From Corticimicrobacter sp040137905 (GTDB taxonomy: Bacteria > Pseudomonadota > Gammaproteobacteria > Burkholderiales > Burkholderiaceae_B), in NCBI RefSeq assembly GCF_040137905.1, contig NZ_JBEFDG010000030.1:1-64000 (forward strand): a DNA stretch of 64,000 bases. Reading direction: 5' to 3'. A model generated the notes under the pieces. The model saw nothing but the letters and a program-made list of their open reading frames with translations. It was not told the DNA's origin and ran no database searches. Positions 8,268 through 18,493 of the stretch are shown here, piece by piece. Positions within the stretch are counted from its first letter, which is position 1; every line of letters starts with the position of its first letter. A program made the position numbers and the translations under genes.

Positions 8268-9608
8268 ATGGCGGACGACTCGCAAGACCTTTTCAAGGGA
8301 TCGGTCGATCCCGCCCATGTGCCGCTGGCCGAGCGCCTGCGGCCGCGCACGCTCGATGATGTGGTCGGGCAGAAGCATCTGGTCGGACCGGCCAAGCCAC
8401 TGCGCGTGGCGTTCGAATCGGGTCGCCCGCATTCCATGATTTTCTGGGGGCCACCAGGCGTGGGCAAGACCACGCTGGCAAGACTGATGGCCGATGCCTT
8501 CGAGGCCCGCTTCATTGCCATCTCGGCAGTGCTGGGCGGCGTCAAGGATATTCGTGATGCGGTGCAGACGGCACAGATCGCGCAGGGGCAGGGGCTGCGC
8601 ACCATCCTGTTCGTGGATGAAGTGCATCGCTTCAACAAGGCCCAGCAGGATGCCTTCCTGCCTTACGTCGAAAGCGGCCTGTTCACTTTCATTGGTGCCA
8701 CGACCGAGAATCCGTCTTTCGAGGTCAATTCCGCATTGCTGTCGCGTGCCCGCGTCTATGTGCTCGAACCGCTCAGTGCCGAGGAGCTGCAGGAACTGGT
8801 GGATCGGGCGGTGGCGCAGTTGTCCGGTATCGACTTTGCTGCCGAGGCACGGGTGCAACTGGCGGCCTGGGCCGATGGCGATGCCCGGCGCGTCATCAAT
8901 GCCGTCGAGGTGGTGACCGAGGCGGCATTGGCTGCCGGTCGCGACACGGTAGACAGCGCCTGGCTTGAAGTGGCGCTGTCGCAGAACCTGCGCCGCTTCG
9001 ACAAGGGCGGTGATGCTTTCTACGACCAGATCAGCGCGCTGCACAAGGCCGTGCGTGGTTCCGATCCCGATGCCGCGCTCTACTGGTTCGCGCGCATGCT
9101 CGATGGCGGTGCCGATCCGCGCTACCTGTCACGGCGTATCGTGCGCATGGCGGTCGAGGATATCGGGCTGGCCGATCCCCGTGCGACCGAGCTGGCGCTC
9201 AATGGTGCTGATCTCTACGAGCGCCTGGGTTCGCCGGAGGGCGAACTGGCACTGGCGCAGGCGGTGGTCTACCTGGCCTGCGCGGCCAAGTCCAACGCGG
9301 TCTACAATGCCTACAAGGCGGCGCGCAAGTATGCCGCCGAGCATGGCAGCGCGCCGGTTCCCATTCACCTGCGCAATGCGCCTACCAAGCTGATGAAGGC
9401 GCTGGGCCATGGCAAGGCCTACCGCTATGCCCATGACGAGCCGCACGGCTATGCGGCGGCGGAACAGTATTTTCCCGATGGTCTGAAAGCCCGTTTCTAC
9501 CAGCCGACAGATCGCGGGCTAGAGGCTAAAATCAGCGACAAGCTCGCTTTTCTCCGGCAGCTCGATGCGCAGGCGCGCCAGTCGAAGCCCAAGCCGGAGA
9601 AGGGCTGA
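8268..9608 (+). CDS. rarA: Replication-associated recombination protein A (AAA+ ATPase)
   Basis: A 446-residue AAA+ ATPase of the RarA/MgsA/WRNIP1 family, a clamp-loader-like protein acting at stalled replication forks with SSB. Walker A GPPGVGKTT is near residues 61-69, Walker B ILFVDEVHRF near 114-123, and sensor 1 GATTENPS follows. The C-terminal tetramerisation domain is full length. It starts 6 bases after lolA and is followed by serS after 36 bases, so it belongs to the ftsK-lolA-rarA-serS operon. Confidence 0.94.
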   Translation: MADDSQDLFKGSVDPAHVPLAERLRPRTLDDVVGQKHLVGPAKPLRVAFESGRPHSMIFWGPPGVGKTTLARLMADAFEARFIAISAVLGGVKDIRDAVQTAQIAQGQGLRTILFVDEVHRFNKAQQDAFLPYVESGLFTFIGATTENPSFEVNSALLSRARVYVLEPLSAEELQELVDRAVAQLSGIDFAAEARVQLAAWADGDARRVINAVEVVTEAALAAGRDTVDSAWLEVALSQNLRRFDKGGDAFYDQISALHKAVRGSDPDAALYWFARMLDGGADPRYLSRRIVRMAVEDIGLADPRATELALNGADLYERLGSPEGELALAQAVVYLACAAKSNAVYNAYKAARKYAAEHGSAPVPIHLRNAPTKLMKALGHGKAYRYAHDEPHGYAAAEQYFPDGLKARFYQPTDRGLEAKISDKLAFLRQLDAQARQSKPKPEKG

Positions 9609-9644
9609 ACTCCCGAATCACATTTTCAAGGCACTCCAGACACC

Positions 9645-10985
<1,341 letters not shown>

Positions 10986-11006
10986 TTATTTTTGACAAGG
11001 CTCACC

Positions 11007-11789
11007 ATGGCACCCTTCAAGCCTGATCCAGAGTTGCGCAGGCGCGGTATCTATCTCCTGCCCAATGCCTTTACGACTGCGGCCCTGTTCGCAGGATTCT
11101 ATGCGGTGGTCCAGGCCATGAACGATCAGTTCGAGGCCGCTGCCATTGCCATTTTCGTGGCCATGGTGCTCGACGGCATGGATGGCCGCGTGGCGCGCCT
11201 GACCAATACCCAGTCGGCGTTCGGCGAACAGTACGATTCGCTGTCCGACATGATCTCGTTTGGCGTGGCACCGGCGCTGGTCATGTATGAATGGGCGCTC
11301 AAGGATCTCGGGCGCTGGGGCTGGCTGGCAGCATTTATCTATGTGGCGGGCGCGGCACTGCGGCTGGCGCGTTTCAACACCAACATTGCGATTGTCGACA
11401 AGCGTTTCTTCCAGGGGTTGCCCAGTCCTGCTGCGGCGGCCCTGGTGGCGGGTTTTGTCTGGCTGTCGGTGGACAACAAGTTCCCTGTGCAGAGCGACCT
11501 GCTGGTCTGGATTGCCTTTGGCCTGACCATCTATGCCGGCACGGTCATGGTCTCGAATGCACCGTTCTACAGCGGCAAGAGCTTTGCGCTGGGGCGCAGC
11601 GTGCCGTTCTGGGCTCTGTTGATCGTGGTGGTGGTGTTCGTCTTCATTTCCAGCGATCCGCCGCTGGTGCTGTTTGGCCTGTTCGTTGTGTATGGCATTT
11701 CAGGCTGGTTCCTGCTGGTCTGGCGCTGGCAGCGGGCTCGCCAGTTGCAGCACGAGCGCCGAGTCGCGCCGCCGACAGATTCGGAGTGA
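11007..11789 (+). CDS. pssA: CDP-diacylglycerol-serine O-phosphatidyltransferase
   Basis: A 260-residue integral membrane enzyme making phosphatidylserine, the precursor of phosphatidylethanolamine. The CDP-alcohol phosphotransferase motif DGMDGRVARL, then G and D-x3-D (DSLSD), is complete, followed by several hydrophobic helices. It is the type II integral-membrane PssA, not the PLD-like E. coli type. ATG 11007 is chosen because AAGG lies 7 bases upstream; a TTG at 10992 would add five residues. A terminator follows at 11797-11821. Confidence 0.92.
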   Translation: MAPFKPDPELRRRGIYLLPNAFTTAALFAGFYAVVQAMNDQFEAAAIAIFVAMVLDGMDGRVARLTNTQSAFGEQYDSLSDMISFGVAPALVMYEWALKDLGRWGWLAAFIYVAGAALRLARFNTNIAIVDKRFFQGLPSPAAAALVAGFVWLSVDNKFPVQSDLLVWIAFGLTIYAGTVMVSNAPFYSGKSFALGRSVPFWALLIVVVVFVFISSDPPLVLFGLFVVYGISGWFLLVWRWQRARQLQHERRVAPPTDSE

Positions 11790-11796
11790 TCGACCG

Positions 11797-11821
11797 GGAG
11801 CCTGTGATGGGCTCCTTTTTT
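11797..11821 (+). terminator. Rho-independent terminator after pssA
   Basis: GGAGCC (11797-11802) pairs with GGCTCC (11810-11815) around a 7-base loop, followed by six T residues. It lies 8 bases past the pssA stop and closes the ftsK-lolA-rarA-serS-pssA transcript. Confidence 0.82.
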
Positions 11822-11828
11822 CATGGCA

Positions 11829-12371
11829 TCAGCGCAGCCAACTGCCATCCTTGACTTCATAGCGTGGGTCGGGGCCAGGATGAAACCGGGTAACGGTATC
11901 GCCGTTGCCGAAATACACATACATCAGCGAATTCCAGACATGGTCCTGGCGGTAGCGGTACGACCATACAGTCTGCCTGACGCTGGGCAGGCCGACCTCG
12001 CCGATTTCGGCGGGCGGACCGAAGGCACAGACGACCTGCTCGGGCGTCCAGCGGCCTGTTGCCAGCCGTTGGAATGAGGCATCCGTCAGCACGGGCTCGT
12101 TGCTTTGTACGGTGCCGCTGGCGTTGGTTTCCAGCGCCCAGGCATATTGCCCGTTGGGCTGCTGGGACCATATCTGGCGTTGGCCGCCATCGGGCAGGGG
12201 GCAGGTGTGTGTCGGCAGGCCAAAGCGTGCATAGATGTCGGCCTGGGCGGTGCCGACTGCAATGTCGGCAGGGCTGGCGCAGGCTGTGAGCACCAGCAGG
12301 GTGCCGATCATGCCTGCGGTACGGGCGGCACGCAGAGTGGTTGCGTCCAGGCGGCGGATCTGAATAGGCAT
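11829..12371 (-). CDS. BamE/SmpA-like putative lipoprotein
   Basis: A 180-residue protein with a lipoprotein signal: a basic N-terminus, hydrophobic stretch, and the lipobox L-T-A-C with Cys31 as the acylation site. The mature part holds two similar segments resembling the SmpA/OmlA fold (a Q-x-D-I-Y-A-R-F-G-L-P segment, and T-P-E-Q-V-V-C-A-F-G-P-P with a following W-S-Y strand). BamE-family proteins gate turns of this kind and sit on the outer membrane. It may start at M21 (12311), which also leaves a short usable signal peptide. It is convergent with pssA. A role in envelope assembly is inference. Confidence 0.6.
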   Translation of the reverse strand: MPIQIRRLDATTLRAARTAGMIGTLLVLTACASPADIAVGTAQADIYARFGLPTHTCPLPDGGQRQIWSQQPNGQYAWALETNASGTVQSNEPVLTDASFQRLATGRWTPEQVVCAFGPPAEIGEVGLPSVRQTVWSYRYRQDHVWNSLMYVYFGNGDTVTRFHPGPDPRYEVKDGSWLR

Positions 12372-12435
12372 GATTTGGTATTTGTGAGGGACCAGCGTAC
12401 CATTCTAGGCCAATTTACATGGATGGGAGTGGCAG

Positions 12436-13206
12436 GTGAGTGTGGTGTGGGTGTTTGCAGCGTGTCTGGCGGCAGGCGCGCTGATCGGGTTTACCGGCGG
12501 CATGCTGGGGATCGGTGGTGGCCTGATCGCCATTCCTGCGCTGAGTCTGATCCTGGGCATGGACCAGCAACTGGCGCAGGGCACTTCCATCATCATGGTG
12601 TTGCCCGCCATCATCCTGACTGTGCGCAAGTACAACCAGCATGCGCGTATCGATTTTCGTGCGGCCATGGCGGGTGCCGTGACCTGCATCATGGCCTCGT
12701 GGGGAGGTGCCCACTTGGCGCTGGGTCTCGACCCTGTGACGCTGCGGCGCGGTTTTGCGGTATTCCTGGCAATCATCGGGGTGTTCTACGTCTGGCAGAC
12801 ATGCCGCCCGGCGCTGGCACAGGCGGCCGAGCCCGACCGGCCTGGCCGCCACCTCGGACCACGGCAGGCGGCAGTGCTGGGCGTGTTCGCCGGGGTGCTG
12901 GGTGGATTCTTCGGTGTTGGCGGCGGTGTGTTGGCAGTGCCACTGATGACGTCGATCTATGGACTCTCGCAGCGGGCAGCGCAGGGATTTGCCCTGAGCA
13001 TGATCATCCCTGGAACAGCCATTGCGCTTGGTACCTATGCCTGGGCAGGGCAGGCCGACTGGTCGGTGGGCGTGCCACTGGCCATGGGCAGCCTGCTGTT
13101 CGTGCCGCAGGGGGTCAAGCTGGCCTACCGTCTGCCCGAAATCATGTTGCGCCGTCTCTTTGCCGTCATGCTGTTTGCGACGGTGGGTCTGCTATTCGTG
13201 GTCTGA
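12436..13206 (+). CDS. TauE/SafE family sulfite/anion exporter
   Basis: A 256-residue integral membrane protein with about eight hydrophobic helices arranged as two related halves. Each half starts with the glycine-rich GFTGGMLGIGGGLI or GVLGGFFGVGGGVLAVPL motif typical of TauE/SafE (DUF81) exporters of sulfite or organosulfur compounds. The start is GTG with a purine-rich stretch (GGATGGGAG) before it; nearby ATGs are out of frame. Its last 15 bases overlap the convergent channel gene. The substrate is not determinable. Confidence 0.85.
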   Translation: MSVVWVFAACLAAGALIGFTGGMLGIGGGLIAIPALSLILGMDQQLAQGTSIIMVLPAIILTVRKYNQHARIDFRAAMAGAVTCIMASWGGAHLALGLDPVTLRRGFAVFLAIIGVFYVWQTCRPALAQAAEPDRPGRHLGPRQAAVLGVFAGVLGGFFGVGGGVLAVPLMTSIYGLSQRAAQGFALSMIIPGTAIALGTYAWAGQADWSVGVPLAMGSLLFVPQGVKLAYRLPEIMLRRLFAVMLFATVGLLFVV

Positions 13207-15609
13207 TGTCGGCTCTGGTGGCTGGGCCTGGCTGACCACGATGGAGGCCGGGCTGCTGAGCGGAATACCGGCTGCAGCCAGGCGTTCGAACACATCGAAC
13301 AGAATTGCGCTGCGTGCTCCCGAGGCTGTGCGTGGCGAATTGACGTAGCCGGTTGCCTTGAAGACCAGGTTGCCGCTGCTGTTGATGTCTTCCAGTGTTA
13401 CGGCAGGTGCCGGGGCCGGCAGGATGGCGGGGTGCTGGGAGAATGCCTCCAGCAGTACCGTACGCACGATGGCCGGGGAGACACTCAGCGGCAGCGGCAG
13501 GGTGAACTGGACCCGGCCCATGGCATGCTCGTGGGTGACGTTGCGCACGGCCTTGGTGATGAATTCCGAATTCGGCATGATGACGGTTGATCGATCACCC
13601 ATCTGGATCTCAGTCGCCCGCACGTTGATGCGCTTGATGTCGCCCTCGATGCCGTTGAGGGAAACCCAGTCGCCGACCTTGACCGGACGCTCGGCCAGCA
13701 TGATCAGACCGGATACGAAATTCTGTACGATGGCCTGCAGCCCGAAGCCGATCCCGACCGACAGCGCACTGGCGATCCAGGTGACCCGCTCGAAGCTGAT
13801 ACCGATGCTGCTCAGGGCCACCGAGAGGGCGATGACATAACCCATGTAGCCTGCCAGGGTGGTGATGGAGACCTGCAGCCCGCGATCCATGCGGGTGGCC
13901 GGCAAGAGGCGTTCTGCCAGCCAGCGCTGTACGGCCTTGACGGCGGCGATGCCCAGCAGCAGCACCAGAGCACCCTGCAGCAGCAGGCTGGGGCGGATAT
14001 CGATGGTGCCAAGCTGGAAACTGCCACGCAACTGGCTGAAATAGCGCATCAGGTCGAGCGGCCCCTGTCCATAGGGGGCCAGCAGCAGCATGACTGTCAG
14101 GATGAAAATACCCAGTTGCAGGATGCCCGAGCAGAGGACGATGAACTGCTTGCTGCCGGCAGGCCTGGTCGCCTGGATGTCGCCATCGTCCTGTGCGGCG
14201 TGGGCGGCCCGCTCCGAGAGCAGGGCCGTGCTGTCGTTGATCGTGACCGACAGCAGGTAGGCCGCGCTCAGGATGACCACGACCCAGATCATCTGCCGGA
14301 GAATGAAACTGCCGAGTGCCACGTAGCCGATCAGCAGCAGTGCCACACTGATGATGAGCGCTGCCCAGGTCAGCGCGGCCAGGGCATGCTGCCAGCGAAA
14401 TAGGACGCGGGCCAGCCAGGTGTTGTCGGTATCGTCCTGGAAGGGCTGGATGCCCTGATGGCGCAGCTTGCGCAGCCGCAGCAGCGCGTAGATGGCGGAA
14501 AGTGCGGTGGCCAGCGACAGGATCGAATTGAGCCAGACGGTCAGTGTCAGGCCCAGGCCCAGCCACTGGGCGGATTGCTCGATCAGCCAGCTCAGCACGA
14601 TCAGCAAGGCACCGATCAGGGGCAGGGGTCGCAATGCGATGGCGGTGGCATCGTGCAGGGGGGGAAGACGCCAGGCCGGCTTGCTGGCCGACAGCAGTGC
14701 AATACCGAGGCCGGCTGCAAACCCGCCGAAGCCGACAATGCCGATGAAGCCCTGAATGGCATCACGTACCGGCAACGAGAAAGGATCATACCAACTGACG
14801 CCCAGGTTCAGTCCTTCCAGTACCAATACGGGGGCCAGCGTTGCCAGGCCGGTCAGCATCCAGGCGTGGGCAGCCCGCCGCAACCGGCGTGTGGGCAGGC
14901 GCGTGGCCGAGAGACGGTCCAGTCGCTTGCGCAGCCGGGTTTGCAGGACAAGGATGGCTCCGATCCACAGCAGGATGACCGCCCAGATCCAGATCGGTGT
15001 CGCCTTGATGCTGGTGCCGATGTCGGCAAGGATGGCCTGGGTGCGGCGCAGATCGGGGCGTTTTTCCTGCAGCAGGTCATGCCACAGGGTGCCGGAAACA
15101 ATGGATGGCGTGCGCTGTCCCAGTTGGGCATGGAAGCGTTCACGACGGATGCTGGCGATTTTCTCCAGCACCTGATCGGTATCCAGGATGAGTACATTGA
15201 CCAGGCTGGCCTGTGTCTGCAAGGCCGTCCGCTGGGCCTGCAACAGGGTTCGCTGGACTACCAGGTCTGCCGGTTCGTCGGCTCCAGCTTCGCCCAGGCC
15301 CGTCAGGCGGGTCTGCAGTCCATCAATCCGGCCAGGCAGGCTTTCGCTCAGGGTGACGGCTTCCGTCCGGATGGCCAGGGCGCGATCACGCAGCGCAAGC
15401 AAGTCGTTGTCGGGCAGGCTATCGCCGATATTCGTGGGCAATTCTGCGAATTGCTGCCTCAGATTGTCGTAGGCTGTTGCGGCATCCAGATCCTGGGCCA
15501 CAGCGAACTGAGGCAGCAGGCAGAGCAGGAGTGTGACGAACAGGCAAGACAGGGCACGGTGCGCAGCACGCAGTGCCGACGTGTCCGCAGTCAGGAAAGA
15601 AACGGGCAT
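13192..15609 (-). CDS. DUF3772 / MscS-family mechanosensitive ion channel
   Basis: An 805-residue inner-membrane protein. A signal peptide (about 1-38) is followed by a ~150-residue periplasmic helical region of the DUF3772 type, then many membrane helices. The C-terminal MscS domain has the pore-lining glycine/alanine-rich helix and the beta domain (PVKVGDWVSLNGIEGDI-x-R-I, then STVIMPNSEF). Large MscS/MscK-type channels of this build release solutes on hypo-osmotic shock; the periplasmic region may bind a partner. It overlaps the exporter gene tail to tail by 15 bases. Confidence 0.88.
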   Translation of the reverse strand: MPVSFLTADTSALRAAHRALSCLFVTLLLCLLPQFAVAQDLDAATAYDNLRQQFAELPTNIGDSLPDNDLLALRDRALAIRTEAVTLSESLPGRIDGLQTRLTGLGEAGADEPADLVVQRTLLQAQRTALQTQASLVNVLILDTDQVLEKIASIRRERFHAQLGQRTPSIVSGTLWHDLLQEKRPDLRRTQAILADIGTSIKATPIWIWAVILLWIGAILVLQTRLRKRLDRLSATRLPTRRLRRAAHAWMLTGLATLAPVLVLEGLNLGVSWYDPFSLPVRDAIQGFIGIVGFGGFAAGLGIALLSASKPAWRLPPLHDATAIALRPLPLIGALLIVLSWLIEQSAQWLGLGLTLTVWLNSILSLATALSAIYALLRLRKLRHQGIQPFQDDTDNTWLARVLFRWQHALAALTWAALIISVALLLIGYVALGSFILRQMIWVVVILSAAYLLSVTINDSTALLSERAAHAAQDDGDIQATRPAGSKQFIVLCSGILQLGIFILTVMLLLAPYGQGPLDLMRYFSQLRGSFQLGTIDIRPSLLLQGALVLLLGIAAVKAVQRWLAERLLPATRMDRGLQVSITTLAGYMGYVIALSVALSSIGISFERVTWIASALSVGIGFGLQAIVQNFVSGLIMLAERPVKVGDWVSLNGIEGDIKRINVRATEIQMGDRSTVIMPNSEFITKAVRNVTHEHAMGRVQFTLPLPLSVSPAIVRTVLLEAFSQHPAILPAPAPAVTLEDINSSGNLVFKATGYVNSPRTASGARSAILFDVFERLAAAGIPLSSPASIVVSQAQPPEPTSDHE

Positions 15610-15687
15610 GGTGGCAAAAAAGGCAGAGAGGCGGGTATCGGATTCAGGGAGCCTTGAGCACGACTCCTGTCGGACGGTTGATGCGCC

Positions 15688-15897
15688 CTAGCGTGGATCG
15701 TCGTCGCTGTCTTCGTACTCGATCTCGGCGAACATCTCGCGCAGCGACCGGGCACGGTCTTCGCGGAACGCACCACGATCGTGCAGCAGCAGATCCAGCG
15801 TGGCGTCGACGGGCCGGCGCGGGCGCGACGGCATCAGGTAGAACGTATACATGCGGCGCTGGTTCAGCTGGCGCATGTAGTGCATCAGGTGTCTCAT
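15688..15897 (-). CDS. Small basic/acidic hypothetical protein
   Basis: A 69-residue protein I do not recognise. The N-terminal half is basic (MRHLMHYMRQLNQRRMYTFY, then RPRR); the C-terminal half is acidic and ends in EIEYEDSDDDP. ATG 15897 is chosen because AAGGAGAG stands 7 bases upstream; an in-frame ATG at 15942 lacks such a site. The strong ribosome site and its own intergenic slot support real translation. It lies between the channel gene and the divergent flavoprotein gene. The charge split suggests a small nucleic-acid- or protein-binding factor, but this is only inference. Confidence 0.5.
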   Translation of the reverse strand: MRHLMHYMRQLNQRRMYTFYLMPSRPRRPVDATLDLLLHDRGAFREDRARSLREMFAEIEYEDSDDDPR

Positions 15898-15981
15898 GGC
15901 CTCTCCTTGCATGTGCTGCCCGGGCCGGCGTGGCCTGGGCAAGGTTATGATTATACGCTTGGGGTTTGCGGGGGTACCGAG

Positions 15982-17238
15982 TTGTCAGAAGATATTGGAA
16001 ACGGCCGGCCGAAGGTCGCGGTGGTGGGAGCGGGGCCGGCAGGATTGATGGCGGCAGGCGATCTGGCGGCTGCCGGTTTTGCTGTTGAAGTGTTCGATGC
16101 CATGCCTTCGCCAGCCCGCAAGCTGTTGCTGGCCGGACGTGGCGGACTCAACCTGACCCATACCGAGCCCAGGGCCAGTTTCGAACGGCGCTACGAACCT
16201 TCGACGCCGGTGGCGGCCTGGCTCGATGTCTTCGATGCCGAAGCCTTGCGCAACTGGGCGCATGGGCTGGGGATCGAGACTTTCGTGGGTTCTTCGGGTC
16301 GGGTGTTCCCGGTCGGCATGAAGGCTGCGCCCTTGCTGCGCCAATGGCTGATACGGCTGGCAGAGGCCGGTGTCGTGCTGCACAGGCGTCACCGCTGGCA
16401 GGGATGGGACGAAAGCGGTGCATTGCAGTTCCAGACACCTGCTGGACCACGCAGCGTGCAGCCCCGGGCTGTGGTCCTGGCGCTGGGCGGTGGCAGTTGG
16501 CCGCGCATGGGCTCGGATGCCGCATGGGTACCCCTGTTACGGGAAAAGGGTGTAGAGATTGCGCCGCTGCTGGCATCCAATGCCGGCGTCAACCTGGACT
16601 GGAGCGATCATTTCAGGCAATTGCATGCCGGCCAGCCGCTCAAGGGCATTGCGCTGTCGGTTCAGGATCCTGCCCTGGCCCCTGCCTGGCGGCGGGGGGA
16701 GTGCATGGTGACACGTCATGGGCTGGAGGGAGGGCTGATCTATGCCCATTCGGCTCGAATCCGCGATGCCTTGCAGCAAGCAGGCCGGGCCTGGATCTGG
16801 CTGGACCTGCTGCCGCAACGCGATGCCGCCTGGGTGGCTGCGGAAGTGGCACGGCCACGCGGCGCGCGTTCCTGGTCATCGCACCTGCAGAGCCGGCTGG
16901 GTCTCAAGGGGGCCAGGATGGCGTTGCTGCGCGAGAGCCTTGGTGCCGAGGTCTATGCCGATCCGGCGCGATTGGCGGCCGGCATCAAGGCCTTGCCGTT
17001 GCAGATCGTGTCGATGCGTCCCCTGGAAGAGGCCATCAGTTCGGCTGGTGGGGTACGTTTTTCGGCGGTGGATACCGGCGGCATGCTGCATGCCTTGCCG
17101 GGTGTGTTCTGTGCCGGCGAAATGCTGGACTGGGATGCGCCGACCGGAGGCTATCTGCTGACCGCCAGCATGGCCAGCGGCAAGGTAGCGGCAGCAGGTG
17201 TACGTACCTGGTTAGCCGGGTTGAATGATGCGGTCTGA
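15982..17238 (+). CDS. BaiN/HI0933-like NAD(P)/FAD-dependent oxidoreductase
   Basis: A 418-residue flavoprotein of the HI0933/YhiN family (TIGR03862-type). The N-terminal Rossmann motif is VAVVGAGPAGLMAAGDL, followed by the family block KLLLAGRGGLNLTHTE. The C-terminal FAD-contact region reads GVFCAGEMLDWDAPTGGYLL. Members are poorly characterised; one homologue (BaiN) reduces bile-acid intermediates. A TTG at 15982 with GGGGG about 7 bases upstream is the likely start; longer in-frame extensions run back through the promoter region of the divergent small gene. The exact reaction is unknown. Confidence 0.82.
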   Translation: MSEDIGNGRPKVAVVGAGPAGLMAAGDLAAAGFAVEVFDAMPSPARKLLLAGRGGLNLTHTEPRASFERRYEPSTPVAAWLDVFDAEALRNWAHGLGIETFVGSSGRVFPVGMKAAPLLRQWLIRLAEAGVVLHRRHRWQGWDESGALQFQTPAGPRSVQPRAVVLALGGGSWPRMGSDAAWVPLLREKGVEIAPLLASNAGVNLDWSDHFRQLHAGQPLKGIALSVQDPALAPAWRRGECMVTRHGLEGGLIYAHSARIRDALQQAGRAWIWLDLLPQRDAAWVAAEVARPRGARSWSSHLQSRLGLKGARMALLRESLGAEVYADPARLAAGIKALPLQIVSMRPLEEAISSAGGVRFSAVDTGGMLHALPGVFCAGEMLDWDAPTGGYLLTASMASGKVAAAGVRTWLAGLNDAV

Positions 17239-17258
17239 AGTGAAAATTAGCCAAAAGC

Positions 17259-17302
17259 AAAGGCCCCGGTTGCTGGATTGATATCCGGAAATCGGGGCCT
17301 TT
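17259..17302 (-). terminator. Terminator between the flavoprotein gene and ilvE
   Basis: AAAGGCCCCG (17259-17268) pairs perfectly with CGGGGCCTTT (17293-17302) around a 24-base loop. Read on the minus strand, the stem runs straight into TTTGCTTTT, so it mainly terminates ilvE. On the plus strand the T-run is only TTTG, so termination of the convergent gene is weaker. Confidence 0.75.
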
Positions 17303-17329
17303 GTGGCAGGTTTTGGTTCTGGGTCCTGA

Positions 17330-18436
17330 TCAGGCCAGGCGTGTCAGCCAGCCGTAGCGGTCCGGGGCGCGGCCATGCTGGATATCGGTCAGTTCCTGGC
17401 GCAATGCCAGGGTGACCTTGCCGGCAGGCGCATCGGGATCGCCCACGGAAAAGTCGTGTCCCTTGAGTTGGCCGATTGGCGTGACCACCGCAGCCGTACC
17501 GCAGGCAAAGGCTTCGACGATGTCGCCGGATGCCACGCCTTCACGCCAGTCATCGATGCTGATGCGACGCTCTTCGACGGCATGGCCGCGATCGCGTGCC
17601 AGCTGGATGATGCTGGCGCGGGTCACGCCCTCGAGGATGCTGCCCGACAGTGCCGGCGTGAGCAGCGTGCCATCCTTGCGTACCAGGAACAGGTTCATGC
17701 CGCCCAGTTCTTCCAGATACTTGTTTTCCACCGCATCCAGGAACAGAACCTGCGAGCAGCCATTGGCGTAGGCTTCCTGCTGGGGCAGCAGCGAGGCTGC
17801 ATAGTTGCCGCCGCACTTGGCTGCGCCCGTACCGCCACGCCCGGCACGTGTGTAGTCGCTCGACAGCCAGATCGATACCGGTGCCACGCCCTTGGCGAAG
17901 TAGGCACCTGCCGGGCTGGCGATCACATAATAGGCAGCGCGTTGCGCGGCACGTACGCCCAGGAAGCTTTCGTTGGCGATGGTGAAGGGGCGCAGGTACA
18001 GGCTGGTTTCGGGTGCGGAGGGTACCCAGGCCTGATCGACCTGGACCAGTTGGCGGATCGATTCCACGAACAGGTCGACCGGCAGTTCGGGCAGGGCCAG
18101 GCGATGGGCCGAGCGCTGCAGGCGGGCACCGTTGGCTTCGGGACGGAAGGTCCAGACTGAACCGTCGGCGTGGCGATAGGCCTTCAGGCCTTCGAAGATT
18201 TCCTGGCCGTAATGCAGGACTGACGAAGCGGGATCGAGCTGCAGGGGACCGTAGGGCTGGATGCGTGCATCATGCCAGCCTTGTTCGACGCTCCAGTCGA
18301 TGGCCGCCATGTGATCCGTGAAATGCTTGCCGAAACCGGGGTTGACGAGAATGTCCGCACGTTCGCCGTCGGGGCGGGGGTGCGCAGTGCGCTTGATGCT
18401 GAAAGCCAGGGACGGCTGGGCGGTGTCGGTACTCAT
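17330..18436 (-). CDS. ilvE: Branched-chain amino acid aminotransferase
   Basis: A 368-residue fold-type IV PLP enzyme that interconverts leucine, isoleucine and valine with their 2-oxo acids. It is of the longer BCAT (eukaryote-like, TIGR01123-type) group. The pattern G-T-G-A-A-K-C-GGNYA contains the PLP lysine; other family signatures are GQEIFEGLKAY, the EELGGMNLF strand and the GSILEGVTR phosphate-binding loop. Length is normal for the group. It is monocistronic, with its own terminator downstream. Confidence 0.94.
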   Translation of the reverse strand: MSTDTAQPSLAFSIKRTAHPRPDGERADILVNPGFGKHFTDHMAAIDWSVEQGWHDARIQPYGPLQLDPASSVLHYGQEIFEGLKAYRHADGSVWTFRPEANGARLQRSAHRLALPELPVDLFVESIRQLVQVDQAWVPSAPETSLYLRPFTIANESFLGVRAAQRAAYYVIASPAGAYFAKGVAPVSIWLSSDYTRAGRGGTGAAKCGGNYAASLLPQQEAYANGCSQVLFLDAVENKYLEELGGMNLFLVRKDGTLLTPALSGSILEGVTRASIIQLARDRGHAVEERRISIDDWREGVASGDIVEAFACGTAAVVTPIGQLKGHDFSVGDPDAPAGKVTLALRQELTDIQHGRAPDRYGWLTRLA

Positions 18437-18493
18437 GATGCGGTTCCGTCAGGAGGAAGGGAGGAAACGTTTAGTGTATTCCAAACTGGAGGC

